A stretch of DNA of 64,000 nt from Bacillota bacterium (GCA_023390115.1 JAEWDM010000035.1:1-64000); one strand, 5' to 3'. Numbered from the stretch's first letter, positions 11,901 through 19,459 are shown. The notes: generated by a model from the sequence alone, not told the origin. Numbers and translations: made by a program.

Positions 11901-12380
11901 GCCGATTCCCTTAAGCTTCTCCTTGAGGGGTCCCTCGCGTTCAATACCCTTTGCGGCAAGCTCCAGCATCTGAGGCGTAATATTGTACCTTTTAAACTCA
12001 GATATTGAGCTGCATACGGTATTTATAAACCCTTTACGGTCAACCACACCTGAAAACATATCCAGCCTGTCCTTCATGCTGTTAATAATTCGGTATACCA
12101 GCATCGACCTCCCCGCAGGGCTTATATGTCTGCGCGTTATGCCCCCGACCTCATTAAACACCTTATAGGCCATACGCCTGAAGCTCAAAACCTCAGCCCT
12201 CATAATACCGCCTATTCCGGCAGCAGCTATGAGGTTTCTTTCAGCCTGAAGTGAAAATTGCTCCGGCACCAGAAGCACCAGATGCCTGTCCTCGCCGCTA
12301 TTTAATTTTGCCCTTAAGTCGTTCAGGCAAAAATGGCTCTTTCCGCTGCCCGCACGTCCGTATATAAATTTCAAGCTCAT
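8919..12380 (-). CDS. addB: AddB, deoxyribonuclease subunit of AddAB
   Basis: Partner of AddA, 1153 residues. It has an N-terminal P-loop (GRAGSGKS, about residues 9-16), an inactivated-helicase middle, and a C-terminal RecB-type nuclease (GRIDRID, then IIDYKSG). Four cysteines are placed as in known AddB proteins for a 4Fe-4S cluster: one in ASCPF before the nuclease core and three in the tail (CAYC and VCQF). This is the first gene of the addB-addA-sbcD-sbcC operon. The upstream region holds an AT-rich promoter-like segment flanked by an inverted repeat, listed separately. The ATG at 12380 has only a weak upstream purine run, so the exact start is a little uncertain. Confidence 0.95.
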   Translation of the reverse strand: MSLKFIYGRAGSGKSHFCLNDLRAKLNSGEDRHLVLLVPEQFSLQAERNLIAAAGIGGIMRAEVLSFRRMAYKVFNEVGGITRRHISPAGRSMLVYRIINSMKDRLDMFSGVVDRKGFINTVCSSISEFKRYNITPQMLELAAKGIEREGPLKEKLKGIGMVYAEFEKVLHEKYMDSDDDLTILASKLEGSEWFNNAEIWIDEFSGFTPQEYGVIARLLKKAVRVNICLCTDCTTCDGADETDVFWPVKNTIKKLERLARENGVEIEAPAELSQRPFYRFRDSRELMHLEGNFFSLPRKIYNGRTKDIKIFSSANLYSEVENTARDIIRLCRDKGLRYRDIAVVTGTLSGYEKLVAAIFDHHGIPCFIDRKRDISSQPLIRLINAVFEIFIKSWSYQSVFQYLKTGFTGISKEDVDMLENYVLACGIKGSKWTGDEPWEYIPGLIQPGQEPSEYQLCVIKRVNEIRDMVVKPLVRFRARTGGRKKAWEICGAMFDFLCSIGVPEQIEKKVDMLKASGDFYLAGQYSQVWNMVMEVFDQIVEVMGNEPTGIERFYKVLEIGFGEYKMGLIPPALDQVLVGSIERSKSHEIKALYILGVNDGIFPSSPEQEGILSDSDRADLRSGGLELAPDTRSRAFEEQYTIYTALTRAGKYLRLSCPVADYEGRTMRPSGIISRLKRVFPAIAEYSNITASDAEGIDLVASKLPSFNHLIEAMRRHFEGERVDAVWREVYRWYAAHENWRDRIGRAMEGLLYTNQERPISGDKVRELYGSPVYSSVSRMESFASCPFAYYLQYGLRAKERKIFKMGAPDIGSFMHSVLDRFSKRMDKEGIAWRALGREACEGMVSETVDELLESMPGSVMSSSRRHMYLTARLKRVLVRAIWLIAEHFKRSGFEPVGYEMEFGDGKDFPAIKIELPSGEAIMLTGRIDRIDAMESEEGTYFRIIDYKSGSKAFKLSDIYYGLQIQLLAYMDAVWETGFKSSSGPVLPGGMLYFKIDDPVVANGKGLSEGEIEAAIMRQLKMKGLLLADVRLVKEMDRQIDGDSLIIPARLNKGDALGRSSAATGEQFEILRGFIKRLLAKIGEEMLSGEVSIKPYRKRRVTSCAYCGYGPVCQFDPGLKDNNYRMLRDINDDEVWSLLGENGANTEAGDGNG

Positions 12381-12388
12381 GTAAAGCC

Positions 12389-12447
12389 ACCGTCCCGGAT
12401 ATGTAACCTTTAAATTCTATTATATATAATACCATATATGGGACGGT
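12389..12447. promoter_or_regulatory. Inverted repeat around the addB promoter region
   Basis: Two 15-base arms, ACCGTCCCGGATATG at 12389-12403 and its near-complement at 12433-12447, match at 13 of 15 positions. They flank 29 bases of almost pure A+T that contain TATAAT-like boxes on the minus strand. The arm nearer addB ends about ten bases before its ATG. This could be an operator, or a stem in a long transcript. No known regulator motif was recognised. Confidence 0.45.
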
Positions 12448-12604
12448 ATTTATAAGCTTATTCCCCGCGAGTGGTGTTTTTCATATGTCATATATGCCGA
12501 TATTTTAAGATTATCAAGGATTGTTTGAATATGTTTTAACAAAAACACATACCCTAATACTAAAAGCCGGTATAAATATAGAATACGGCAAAGGAAGGGT
12601 ATAT

Positions 12605-12817
12605 ATGCTTATAAGCATCCCGGACAGCTTCCATTATAACGGTCTGGCTGAAGGCGACCTGATTGCGCTTAAGAAAAACGACAGCTTTATAGGGTATGCC
12701 ATTGTCTACAGCAAAATCAGCGGCGATATTATTTTAGATGTGGATAAGAAAATATGGAAGGCCTTTAATGAGCTGATAGGTGAAAGCATACCCTTCAGCT
12801 TTGATATTGAGGTGTAA
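12605..12817 (+). CDS. Small acidic protein of unknown function
   Basis: A 70-residue protein that I do not recognise. The start is chosen at the ATG at 12605 because AGGAAGGG sits seven to eight bases upstream; extending the frame further upstream gives an unconvincing leader. It is acidic, has no membrane segment or cysteine, and alternates short hydrophobic strands with Gly and Asp (IPDSF, GDLIAL, GYAIVY, GDIILD). That suggests a small beta-rich fold, perhaps of the AbrB or Hfq-like size class, but no diagnostic motif is present. It is divergent from addB and convergent with the epimerase gene, whose stop lies 16 bases away. Confidence 0.5.
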   Translation: MLISIPDSFHYNGLAEGDLIALKKNDSFIGYAIVYSKISGDIILDVDKKIWKAFNELIGESIPFSFDIEV

Positions 12818-12833
12818 AGGGTCTCTCTACTTT

Positions 12834-13376
12834 TTAAAATACGCTCACAAAATCCTTAAAGCCGGGCAGACTCAAATCCTTTTCACTTATAATTGGATAA
12901 TTGAGCGGCCATGCAATCCCCAGAGAATTGTAAAGTATGCCCCCTTCATTTTCAGGAGAATAAACGGAGGACATCTTATAAAAAACTGTCGTATCCTCCT
13001 CCATCACCTGATACCCATGGGCAAACCCGGCTGGTATATACACGACATTATGCTTCCTGCAATCAATGTGAAAATATACAAAGCTTCCGTATGTAGGCGA
13101 ATTCTTTCTTATATCCACCGCAACATCGAAAATGCCCCCCCTTGCACACCAGATTAGCTTGGCCTGCGCATATGGAGGCTTCTGAAAATGGAGGCCTCTT
13201 AAAACACCCTTGTAAGAGGTCACCATTAAATCCTCTGCAAAACCATGCCCAACACCCATTGATTTTAGCAGGTCTACATTATAGGGCTTTATTGAAACAC
13301 CCCTGTTGTCGGTGAAAATCCCGGGAGTAAATTCAAAGCACCCCTCAAGGGGTGTTTTACTTACTCTATACACCAT
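12834..13376 (-). CDS. RmlC-type nucleotide-sugar 3,5-epimerase
   Basis: 180-residue cupin of the dTDP-4-dehydrorhamnose 3,5-epimerase family (RmlC/RfbC). It epimerises a 4-keto-6-deoxy sugar nucleotide on the route to rhamnose or a related deoxysugar. Family landmarks are LRGLHFQ with the catalytic His near residue 63, the DVAVDIRKNSPTYG strand, IPAGFAHGYQV, and the closing DLSLPGF. The rmlA, rmlB and rmlD genes are absent here. The nearest sugar-nucleotide gene is the CDP-glucose enzyme at 15650 on the other strand, so the real substrate could be a dTDP- or CDP-linked 4-keto sugar. It is transcribed away from the transposase remnant. Confidence 0.85.
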   Translation of the reverse strand: MVYRVSKTPLEGCFEFTPGIFTDNRGVSIKPYNVDLLKSMGVGHGFAEDLMVTSYKGVLRGLHFQKPPYAQAKLIWCARGGIFDVAVDIRKNSPTYGSFVYFHIDCRKHNVVYIPAGFAHGYQVMEEDTTVFYKMSSVYSPENEGGILYNSLGIAWPLNYPIISEKDLSLPGFKDFVSVF

Positions 13377-13442
13377 CTATCACATCCTGTTTAATTTATC
13401 TTTTTTAATATATTAAAATTAATCAGCGGAATATTCATGATT

Positions 13443-13617
13443 TGTTATGGATAATATATCCATGATAATTATGTTGCATATTCGTTTTTGGTAGGGGCAG
13501 ACCTGTGTGTCTGCCCTGAATTCCTGCAGGTCCCGCGTTTCCGGGCAATTCTGGGCAGACACATAGGTCTGCCCCTACGGCGATGTCTGCCCCTGCGATT
13601 TCTATAATATAATGATC
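13443..13617 (-). pseudogene. Decayed partial copy of the REP-associated transposase
   Basis: Bases 13443-13490 resemble 13705-13750 of the intact transposase, the part encoding the region around RIWQRNYYEH, but with a one-base deletion and several substitutions. They run straight into a copy of the palindrome, followed by a stretch that matches the bases encoding HCIIEIAG. The segment between palindrome and tyrosine motif is missing. This is the remnant of a second, internally deleted transposase unit. No open frame survives. Confidence 0.65.
13491..13578. repeat. REP-like palindrome, copy 1
   Basis: Arms of 26 bases, beginning GTAGGGGCAGACCTGTGTGT at 13491 and returning at 13553-13578, are nearly perfect inverted repeats around a 36-base loop. 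A near-identical element lies inside the adjacent transposase gene at 13833-13929. It sits in the decayed transposase copy and is a plausible substrate of the enzyme. There is no T-run after it, so it is not an ordinary terminator. Confidence 0.8.
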
Positions 13618-13626
13618 CTGTTTAAT

Positions 13627-14268
13627 CTAATGATTATAACAATCATTTCTCCATAACGTTGGATTATTTTGAATATATTCAGCAATTCTATAATATTCAT
13701 CTTCGTTACGGATAATATGTTCATAATAATTACGTTGCCATATTCGTTTGTGAAAGGGAGGTAATATATTTTGTTTTACCATTTTTATATATTCATTTGT
13801 CGTCATTGTTTTGAACCATTGTATGATTCGTGGTAGGGGCAGACCTGCGTGTCTGCCCTTAATTCCCGCGTGTTCTGTGTATTCTGCGTTTCCGGGCAGT
13901 TCAAGGCAGACACATAGGTCTGCCCCTACAGCGATGTCTGCCCCTGCGATTTCTATAATACAATGAAAATGATTCGGCATAATGATATTAACACCACATC
14001 GTAAATTTGAATATTTATTTTTCAATTCCAAATACCATCGCTCCACCATTTTTCCTGCTATATTTAAAATCATTTTGTCATTTACAATTTCTCCAAATAA
14101 ACTTTCTCTGTTTTCTGTACAAATTGTTATATAATACATTCCTTCCTTGGAATAATCATATCCTTTTAATCGAATTGACCGCCGGTAATGTGCGTCGGGG
14201 TTATATTTCACTTGGTTTGCCCTCCATTTTGAAAATCCCTGGGGAATAAAGGATTTTAGGTGTCCCAT
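13627..14268 (-). mobile_element. REP-associated tyrosine transposase (RAYT, Y1/HUH type)
   Basis: 213-residue single-strand transposase of the IS200/IS605-related RAYT group, which acts on REP-type hairpins. The HUH motif is PNHFH (His 100 and His 102). The catalytic tyrosine lies in QRNYYEH (Tyr 181 or 182). N-terminal RRSIRLKGYDYS and YYITICTENR are typical of the family. Residues about 114-146 are encoded by a REP-like palindrome lying in frame between the HUH motif and the conserved IIQWFKTMTTNEYI helix, so the protein carries its likely substrate inside its own gene. The ATG at 14268 has a weak upstream site. The gene appears intact and is next to a decayed second copy. Confidence 0.85.
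13833..13929. repeat. REP-like palindrome, copy 2, inside the transposase gene
   Basis: Arms at 13833-13858 and 13905-13929 are inverted repeats closely matching copy 1. The loop sequence differs from copy 1, while the arms and the flank GCGATGTCTGCCCCTGCG are conserved. It keeps the transposase frame open and adds roughly 33 residues. Confidence 0.8.
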
Positions 14269-14344
14269 TTCCCCACGGATTTAAATTTACTTATTTCCAT
14301 CAGCATACATTGATTCAATTAATGACGTTGTTTATATTGCAATG

Positions 14345-15403
14345 CTAATCCTCGTACTCCTTTACCTCAAAGCCCACTATCTTATCAAAGGCAAGGTATT
14401 CCTTCCTGCTTAAAAATGGAGCTATATTATTCTTTTTGGTAAATATGTAATATGCCTTGTCCGCCCCTGATGAGCTGCCGTCATACCAGCTTAAGAAATC
14501 CTGCAGCTCCGCGGCCGTTACATCATACTCCTTTATCACGCCGGTAGTCACGGTTATTTCAAGTATGGCACTGTTTCCGATCGCCGGGGGAGCTTCCGGA
14601 GTAGCCGAGGCTTCGTTGGAATCTTCGCTTTCACCAGCGGCTGTTACAGCTGATACAACATAGTAGTAGGTGATGCCGTTTGTTGCCGTTGCATCGGTAT
14701 AGGCTGTATCAGTCACGCCGGTTGCTATGGTTGTGTATGGTCCGCCTTCGTTGGTGGAGCGTTTTATGTTGTAGCTTACTGCGTCCTCAACAGAATCCCA
14801 CGAGAGGGCTACAGCGGCATTACCGGGTGCGGCTGTCAGGTTTGTTGGTTGAGTATAGCCAACCATATAACCGTCGTCATCAATGTCAATTGCATCCAAA
14901 GACACAGTATTATTTCCGTTATCACCAGTCTCTGTTCCGTCTGTTGTTATAGTAACGCTATGTACTCCTGATGGCAACTCTACCTTTTCATAGACCAATA
15001 CCTGATGAACCCCACTACTAGGAGAAACCGCCATATAATTACTGTAATTTTCAGATACCCCGTCTATAGTTACTATAGCTTTCTTGGTACAAGTATTATT
15101 TGCATGAACTATTATTCTTAATTTTGCTCCGTAGAACTTAAAATTTATGCTACCTATTCCATTATAAATCGTATTTTGATGATGCTGTGTCCCTTCGCTG
15201 TATCCAGATGCATTAGTAGTTGTTACCCAATCGCCAATATACTTTATGTACTGGGAACTATCATCTATTCTTTGCCAGCCCTCCTCCGGGCTTGTCAATT
15301 GCTCCCCCACCGTTGCCGCAAACGCATTGACACATAAAACAGACAGTACCATAATCATAGCCAGTAACCCTGCAAAAATTTTAGCTGTGCCTCTTTTTCT
15401 CAT
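14345..15403 (-). CDS. Secreted fibronectin type III protein
   Basis: 352-residue exported protein. Residues 1-29 form a signal peptide (MRKRG, a hydrophobic core, then AFA before Ala). Residues about 35-175 form a beta-rich, jelly-roll-like module with glycine, asparagine and aromatic residues that could bind carbohydrate. Residues about 187-270 are a fibronectin III domain (TNLTAAPGNAAVALSWDSV ... YYYVVSAV). The C-terminal part (about 275-352) ends with an aromatic and charged module containing SRKEYLAFDKIVGFEVKEY. There is no catalytic domain, dockerin or LPXTG motif. A role in the cell envelope or in extracellular polysaccharide binding is inferred only. It starts at an ATG after GGAGGTAAAAAG and stands alone. 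Confidence 0.75.
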   Translation of the reverse strand: MRKRGTAKIFAGLLAMIMVLSVLCVNAFAATVGEQLTSPEEGWQRIDDSSQYIKYIGDWVTTTNASGYSEGTQHHQNTIYNGIGSINFKFYGAKLRIIVHANNTCTKKAIVTIDGVSENYSNYMAVSPSSGVHQVLVYEKVELPSGVHSVTITTDGTETGDNGNNTVSLDAIDIDDDGYMVGYTQPTNLTAAPGNAAVALSWDSVEDAVSYNIKRSTNEGGPYTTIATGVTDTAYTDATATNGITYYYVVSAVTAAGESEDSNEASATPEAPPAIGNSAILEITVTTGVIKEYDVTAAELQDFLSWYDGSSSGADKAYYIFTKKNNIAPFLSRKEYLAFDKIVGFEVKEYED

Positions 15404-15649
15404 ATCTTTTTACCTCCAAAATTATATTTTATAGAACAATTGTATATTATGGTCCTATTATGTAAAAGACTGATAATTTTATTTTTTAAGGTGTATAATT
15501 AGTAGTTTATGGAACTATAAATCCTCTAGGCGTACCTCCCATTCCCCTTCAATATATTACCATGCCTCAAAATTTAAGCAATTCTATAAACCTTTTCTTA
15601 AAAAATTACGATATATAGCTTATACAAAAGATACTTAGGGGATGAACAG

Positions 15650-16432
15650 ATGAAGGTTGTTATTCTGGCAGGGGGGCTGGGGACACGCATTAGCGAAGAA
15701 AGCCACTTAAAGCCCAAACCCATGATAGAAATAGGCAATTCTCCCATACTTTGGCATATAATGAAGTCATATTCCTATTACGGCTATAATGAATTCATTA
15801 TATGCTGCGGCTACAAGGGATATCTTATAAAGGAGTATTTTGCTGATTATTACCTGCACCGCTCCGACATCACCTTTGATTTTTCCAGCAATAATGATAT
15901 TATTATACATAATAATATTGCGGAGCCCTGGAAGGTCACTGTAATAGATACAGGCCTCAATACCCAGACGGGTGGGCGCGTGAAGCGCATACAAAGGTTT
16001 ATAGGCAATGAGCCGTTTATGCTGACCTATGGCGACGGGGTATCGGACATTGATATTAACAAGCTGGCGGAGTTTCACAGGTCAAGCGGAAGAATAGCCA
16101 CAATAACTGCTATACAGCCCGGCGGCAGGTTTGGGGTGCTTGAAATAGATGATGATCAGTCTGTCACTGATTTTGCCGAGAAGAGCAAGGAGGATGGCGG
16201 CTGGATTAACGCGGGCTTTATGGTGTTTGAGCCGGAAATTTTCGGCTATCTGGAGAATGATATGACTGTGCTGGAGCGCGGGCCTCTGGAAACACTGGCA
16301 AAAACCGGCCGGCTCACGGCATACAAGCATGACGGCTTCTGGCAGTGCATGGATACCATGAGGGACAAGGGAAGGCTGGACAGGCTTATTGAATCGGGAG
16401 AGGCTCCATGGATAAGGTGGCAAGGGGAGTAA
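15650..16432 (+). CDS. rfbF: Glucose-1-phosphate cytidylyltransferase
   Basis: 260-residue sugar nucleotidyltransferase that makes CDP-glucose from glucose-1-phosphate and CTP, the entry step to CDP-linked 3,6-dideoxy sugars. Visible are the N-terminal AGGLGTR loop (residues 7-13), KPKPMIEIG (the sugar-phosphate lysine), the metal-binding YGDGVSD, WINAGFMV, and a C terminus (GFWQCMDTMRDK) characteristic of RfbF rather than of RmlA. The next enzymes (CDP-glucose 4,6-dehydratase and others) are not in the window. It starts at ATG after AGGGGATG and opens the plus-strand glycan region, with 60 bases before the next gene. Confidence 0.9.
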   Translation: MKVVILAGGLGTRISEESHLKPKPMIEIGNSPILWHIMKSYSYYGYNEFIICCGYKGYLIKEYFADYYLHRSDITFDFSSNNDIIIHNNIAEPWKVTVIDTGLNTQTGGRVKRIQRFIGNEPFMLTYGDGVSDIDINKLAEFHRSSGRIATITAIQPGGRFGVLEIDDDQSVTDFAEKSKEDGGWINAGFMVFEPEIFGYLENDMTVLERGPLETLAKTGRLTAYKHDGFWQCMDTMRDKGRLDRLIESGEAPWIRWQGE

Positions 16433-16492
16433 TGCCTTTTTATATAATATTTATTCAGGCAATGTGTACAAAAGGGATTGGAGGGGGTTCTT

Positions 16493-17446
16493 TTGCAAGT
16501 TAAAATAAGCGTGGTTATGCTTACCTACAACCGGGAAAGTCTTGTTGCGTCTGCAATTAAGTCGATTCTTTCCCAGAGCCTCCGGGACTTTGAGTTTATT
16601 ATAGTGGACAACGGCTCGACAGACAAAAGCGGAATGATAGCAGAAGAATTTGCAAAGCAGGACGGCAGAATAAAGGTTGTGCATATACAAAAAAGCAATA
16701 TAGGCACCGGCAGAAACACCGGCCTTGATATTGCGGAGGGTAATTATATTACCTTCATAGATGACGACGACATAGCAGAGCCTGATATGCTGGAATTCCT
16801 GTACCGACTTGCGGAGGACAATAGCGCCGACATTTCCATATGCGGATCAAGCAAGGAGGTGGACGGCAAGCTCCTTCCCAACTATGTTTTTAAGGACTAC
16901 ATGGTGATGACTGCTTCACAGGCCGTTGTTGAAATGCTGAAGCGTAAAAAGTATAATGTGGGGCTGCCTACAAAGCTGATTAAAGCTAAATTGTTTAACA
17001 AATTTAGGTTCAGCAGCAAGGGCAGCTATGACGACATTGCTGTAGGATATAAAATAATTGCAAACGCAAGCTGCGTGGTGGCTTTAGGAGAGCCAAAATA
17101 TATTGTAGTCAGGCATAATAGCAACAACTCCTCCTTCACCACAAATGATAACTTGCTTAGCCCGGTACAGCTTGACGAATACTTTGAGGCCTTCCGGGAA
17201 AGAACGGAATACCTGTCGGAGGCCTTGCCGGATATCGGAGACTATGCACGGTATAGCGAGTGGTCCTATATGATTTCAATGTGCAACAAGATTTCAAGGA
17301 ACAGCCTTACAAGCTGCAGCAAGCAGCTGGATTTTGTGAAGAAGGAGCTGGAGGGGCATTATGAGGAGTTCTATAACTGCCCCTATATTGAAGAGTTTGA
17401 GAGGGAGTTCATGAGAAAATATATAAGGAAGCCCCAGTATGTATAA
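16493..17446 (+). CDS. Family 2 glycosyltransferase
   Basis: 317-residue GT-A glycosyltransferase, probably cytoplasmic, adding a sugar to a surface glycan. The N terminus is canonical: ISVVMLTYNRE, then FIIVDNGSTD for the nucleotide, then the metal-binding FIDDDDIAEP as the DxD element. The start is the TTG at 16493, placed five bases after GGAGGGGG; a TTG at 16478 would include the ribosome binding site. The C terminus has no recognisable extra domain. The donor and acceptor cannot be told. The stop overlaps the next start by eight bases, so it is cotranscribed with the iron-sulfur protein. Confidence 0.88.
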   Translation: MQVKISVVMLTYNRESLVASAIKSILSQSLRDFEFIIVDNGSTDKSGMIAEEFAKQDGRIKVVHIQKSNIGTGRNTGLDIAEGNYITFIDDDDIAEPDMLEFLYRLAEDNSADISICGSSKEVDGKLLPNYVFKDYMVMTASQAVVEMLKRKKYNVGLPTKLIKAKLFNKFRFSSKGSYDDIAVGYKIIANASCVVALGEPKYIVVRHNSNNSSFTTNDNLLSPVQLDEYFEAFRERTEYLSEALPDIGDYARYSEWSYMISMCNKISRNSLTSCSKQLDFVKKELEGHYEEFYNCPYIEEFEREFMRKYIRKPQYV

Positions 17447-18554
17447 AGGAATCAGGTCTATTTTTAATTTACCAAAAAAACAATGTACCGCTTGCGGAGC
17501 ATGTAATAATATTTGTCCCAATAACAGTATAGATATGCTTGAAGATAATGAGGGGTTTTTATACCCTCACGCAAACAAAAAAAAATGTCTTGGCTGCGGC
17601 AAGTGTGAAGTGTCTTGTCCAACACTAAGTAAGCCAAGGTGTCAAAATCAATTAAAGCCCAAAATATATGCAGCATGGTCTATTGATGATGAAATACATA
17701 GAGAAAGCTCGTCGGGCGGTATCTTTACAGAACTTGCAAGGAGTATTCTGTATGAAGGGGGATATGTAGCTGGAGCCAGATATAATAAATCTCATCTGGT
17801 AGAGCATTTTATTGTTGACAATGAAAAAGACCTTTCTGTATTAAGACAGTCAAAATACATTCAAAGTGAAATAGGACAGAATTTTAAGGCTATAAAAATG
17901 CTTTTGGATGAAGATAAATCTGTAATGTTTGTGGGTACTCCATGCCAGGTGGCAGGATTGCTAAGCTTTCTGGGTCGCCCCTATAAGAAATTACTTATGT
18001 GTGATCTAGTATGTCATGGAGTAAATTCCCCCCTAGTATATAGGAATTATTTAAAAGAATTAGAATTCACATATGGCAGTAAGGTTAAATCAATAAATTT
18101 TAGAGACAAGTCTAATGGATGGAAGCATTTTGGAACACGCATCATTTTTGAGAATAATACAGAATACTATAGGGAGCAGCGGACTGAACCGTTTTATAGA
18201 GGATTTATAAAAAATTTATACTTACGTCCATCTTGCTATGAATGCCAATATAAAACCTTTCCCAGGCACTCTGATATAACTCTTGCCGACTTTTGGGGAA
18301 TAGAATTTGCCAATAAAAACTTTTATATAGATAATGGGGTTTCTCTTATTATGATTCATTCAAAAAAGGGACAAAAATATTTTGACAATCTGGGCAGCAG
18401 GATCTTTAACCAAGAGCATAGCCTTGAAGCTGCTTTGTCAGGCAATCCCTCTATAATATGTCCTTCAAAGGTTGCCGAGAATAAACGTCAGGATTTTTTT
18501 GATATAATAGGTAAAGGTAAAAAAATAAGTACAGCAATTGAAAATTTAATATAA
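17439..18554 (+). CDS. Iron-sulfur protein, F420 hydrogenase beta-subunit (FrhB) family
   Basis: 371 residues. Residues 15-70 hold two 4Fe-4S ferredoxin motifs (CTACGACNNICP and CLGCGKCEVSCP). The remainder matches the FrhB-like fold, with ESSSGGIFTELA, FVGTPCQVAGL, DLVCHGVNSP and a later CYECQYKTFPRHSDITLADFW. Such proteins recur in bacterial surface-polysaccharide clusters near pyruvyl transferases. Here the protein probably moves electrons, perhaps for the radical SAM neighbours or for a sugar-modifying redox step; that is inference. No F420 biosynthesis gene is in view. From this gene on the sequence is markedly AT-richer. Confidence 0.8.
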   Translation: MYKGIRSIFNLPKKQCTACGACNNICPNNSIDMLEDNEGFLYPHANKKKCLGCGKCEVSCPTLSKPRCQNQLKPKIYAAWSIDDEIHRESSSGGIFTELARSILYEGGYVAGARYNKSHLVEHFIVDNEKDLSVLRQSKYIQSEIGQNFKAIKMLLDEDKSVMFVGTPCQVAGLLSFLGRPYKKLLMCDLVCHGVNSPLVYRNYLKELEFTYGSKVKSINFRDKSNGWKHFGTRIIFENNTEYYREQRTEPFYRGFIKNLYLRPSCYECQYKTFPRHSDITLADFWGIEFANKNFYIDNGVSLIMIHSKKGQKYFDNLGSRIFNQEHSLEAALSGNPSIICPSKVAENKRQDFFDIIGKGKKISTAIENLI

Positions 18555-18564
18555 GGAGTTTAAA

Positions 18565-19413
18565 ATGAATAATAAAATTTTTTTAAGTTCTAAAGGCACT
18601 TTAGCAACAGGCATCCAACCATATGTCGAGCTTAGAAGGACAACAATTACAGTAACTTTAAGATGTACTCTAAAGTGTAAATTATGTTCTGCCGATGTTA
18701 TAAATTATCCTATACCCCCCCACTACACTTATGAATTCATTGCTAAAGAAGTTGACAGGTATTTTCAGCTTATAGATTACGTAGAATGGTTGCAATACAG
18801 CGGAGGCGAACCTTTTATGAATAAAGAGCTTCCGCAGATGATAGAAAAGGCTATGGAATATTCAGAACGCTTTGACAAATTAATTTTATTCTCTAACGGT
18901 ACCATTTTGCCTACTGAAGAAATGATTCATGTAATGGTCAAATATAAAGACAAGATTAGTTTCATTTTGAGCCACTATGGAGATATTTCCTGTAAAGCCA
19001 ATGAGTTAGTTAAATTGTGGGAGGATAATAAATTATCTCACAAGGTTAAAAAATATTATGGAGATGATTTATATTGCAACGGCTGGGTTGATTTTGGAGG
19101 ATGGGATAAGCGTAATTCATCTATCAACAGATTATGTGAGGTTTATGATAATTGTGCCATTCATGATATGAGATTTACTGTCGTTCAAAATGGCGAATTT
19201 CATTTGTGTAGAATGTCATTCCGGGGAATGGAGCTAGGAGCCATCCCCCGAAATAAAAATAATTATCTGGATATATTTGACGAGGGAATAACTATTTCTC
19301 AAATGAAAGATAAAATTAACCAGTTAATGAACATTAACTATATTGATGCTTGTGATTATTGTAACGGTTTAGATAATGATTCATATCGAATCAGCCCTGC
19401 TGAACAGCTATAG
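18565..19413 (+). CDS. Radical SAM protein, copy 1 of a paralogous pair
   Basis: 282 residues. The radical SAM 4Fe-4S motif CX3CX2C is at Cys 34, 38 and 41, followed by YSGGEPF for SAM binding. The C-terminal third carries further cysteines (YDNCAI, HLCRM, CDYCNGL) placed as in SPASM or twitch auxiliary-cluster domains. The last residues, SPAEQL, are conserved in the second copy at 20780. The substrate is unknown. The position within a glycan locus between an FrhB-like protein and a methyltransferase suggests oxidation or modification of a sugar or a carrier, not an established role. It starts at ATG with AAGGAG upstream. Confidence 0.8.
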   Translation: MNNKIFLSSKGTLATGIQPYVELRRTTITVTLRCTLKCKLCSADVINYPIPPHYTYEFIAKEVDRYFQLIDYVEWLQYSGGEPFMNKELPQMIEKAMEYSERFDKLILFSNGTILPTEEMIHVMVKYKDKISFILSHYGDISCKANELVKLWEDNKLSHKVKKYYGDDLYCNGWVDFGGWDKRNSSINRLCEVYDNCAIHDMRFTVVQNGEFHLCRMSFRGMELGAIPRNKNNYLDIFDEGITISQMKDKINQLMNINYIDACDYCNGLDNDSYRISPAEQL

Positions 19414-19459
19414 GTTAAAGACCTGTCTATTTAGTATATTAATTTTATAAGGAGTACAT

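Noticed and set aside
13491..13929. A two-repeat CRISPR-like array
   Set aside because: Only two copies exist, both are palindromes tied to the transposase gene and its remnant, and no cas gene is present.
17439..18554. A hydrogenase or methanogenesis gene
   Set aside because: The similarity is only to the beta-subunit fold; catalytic hydrogenase subunits and F420 genes are absent and the context is glycan synthesis.
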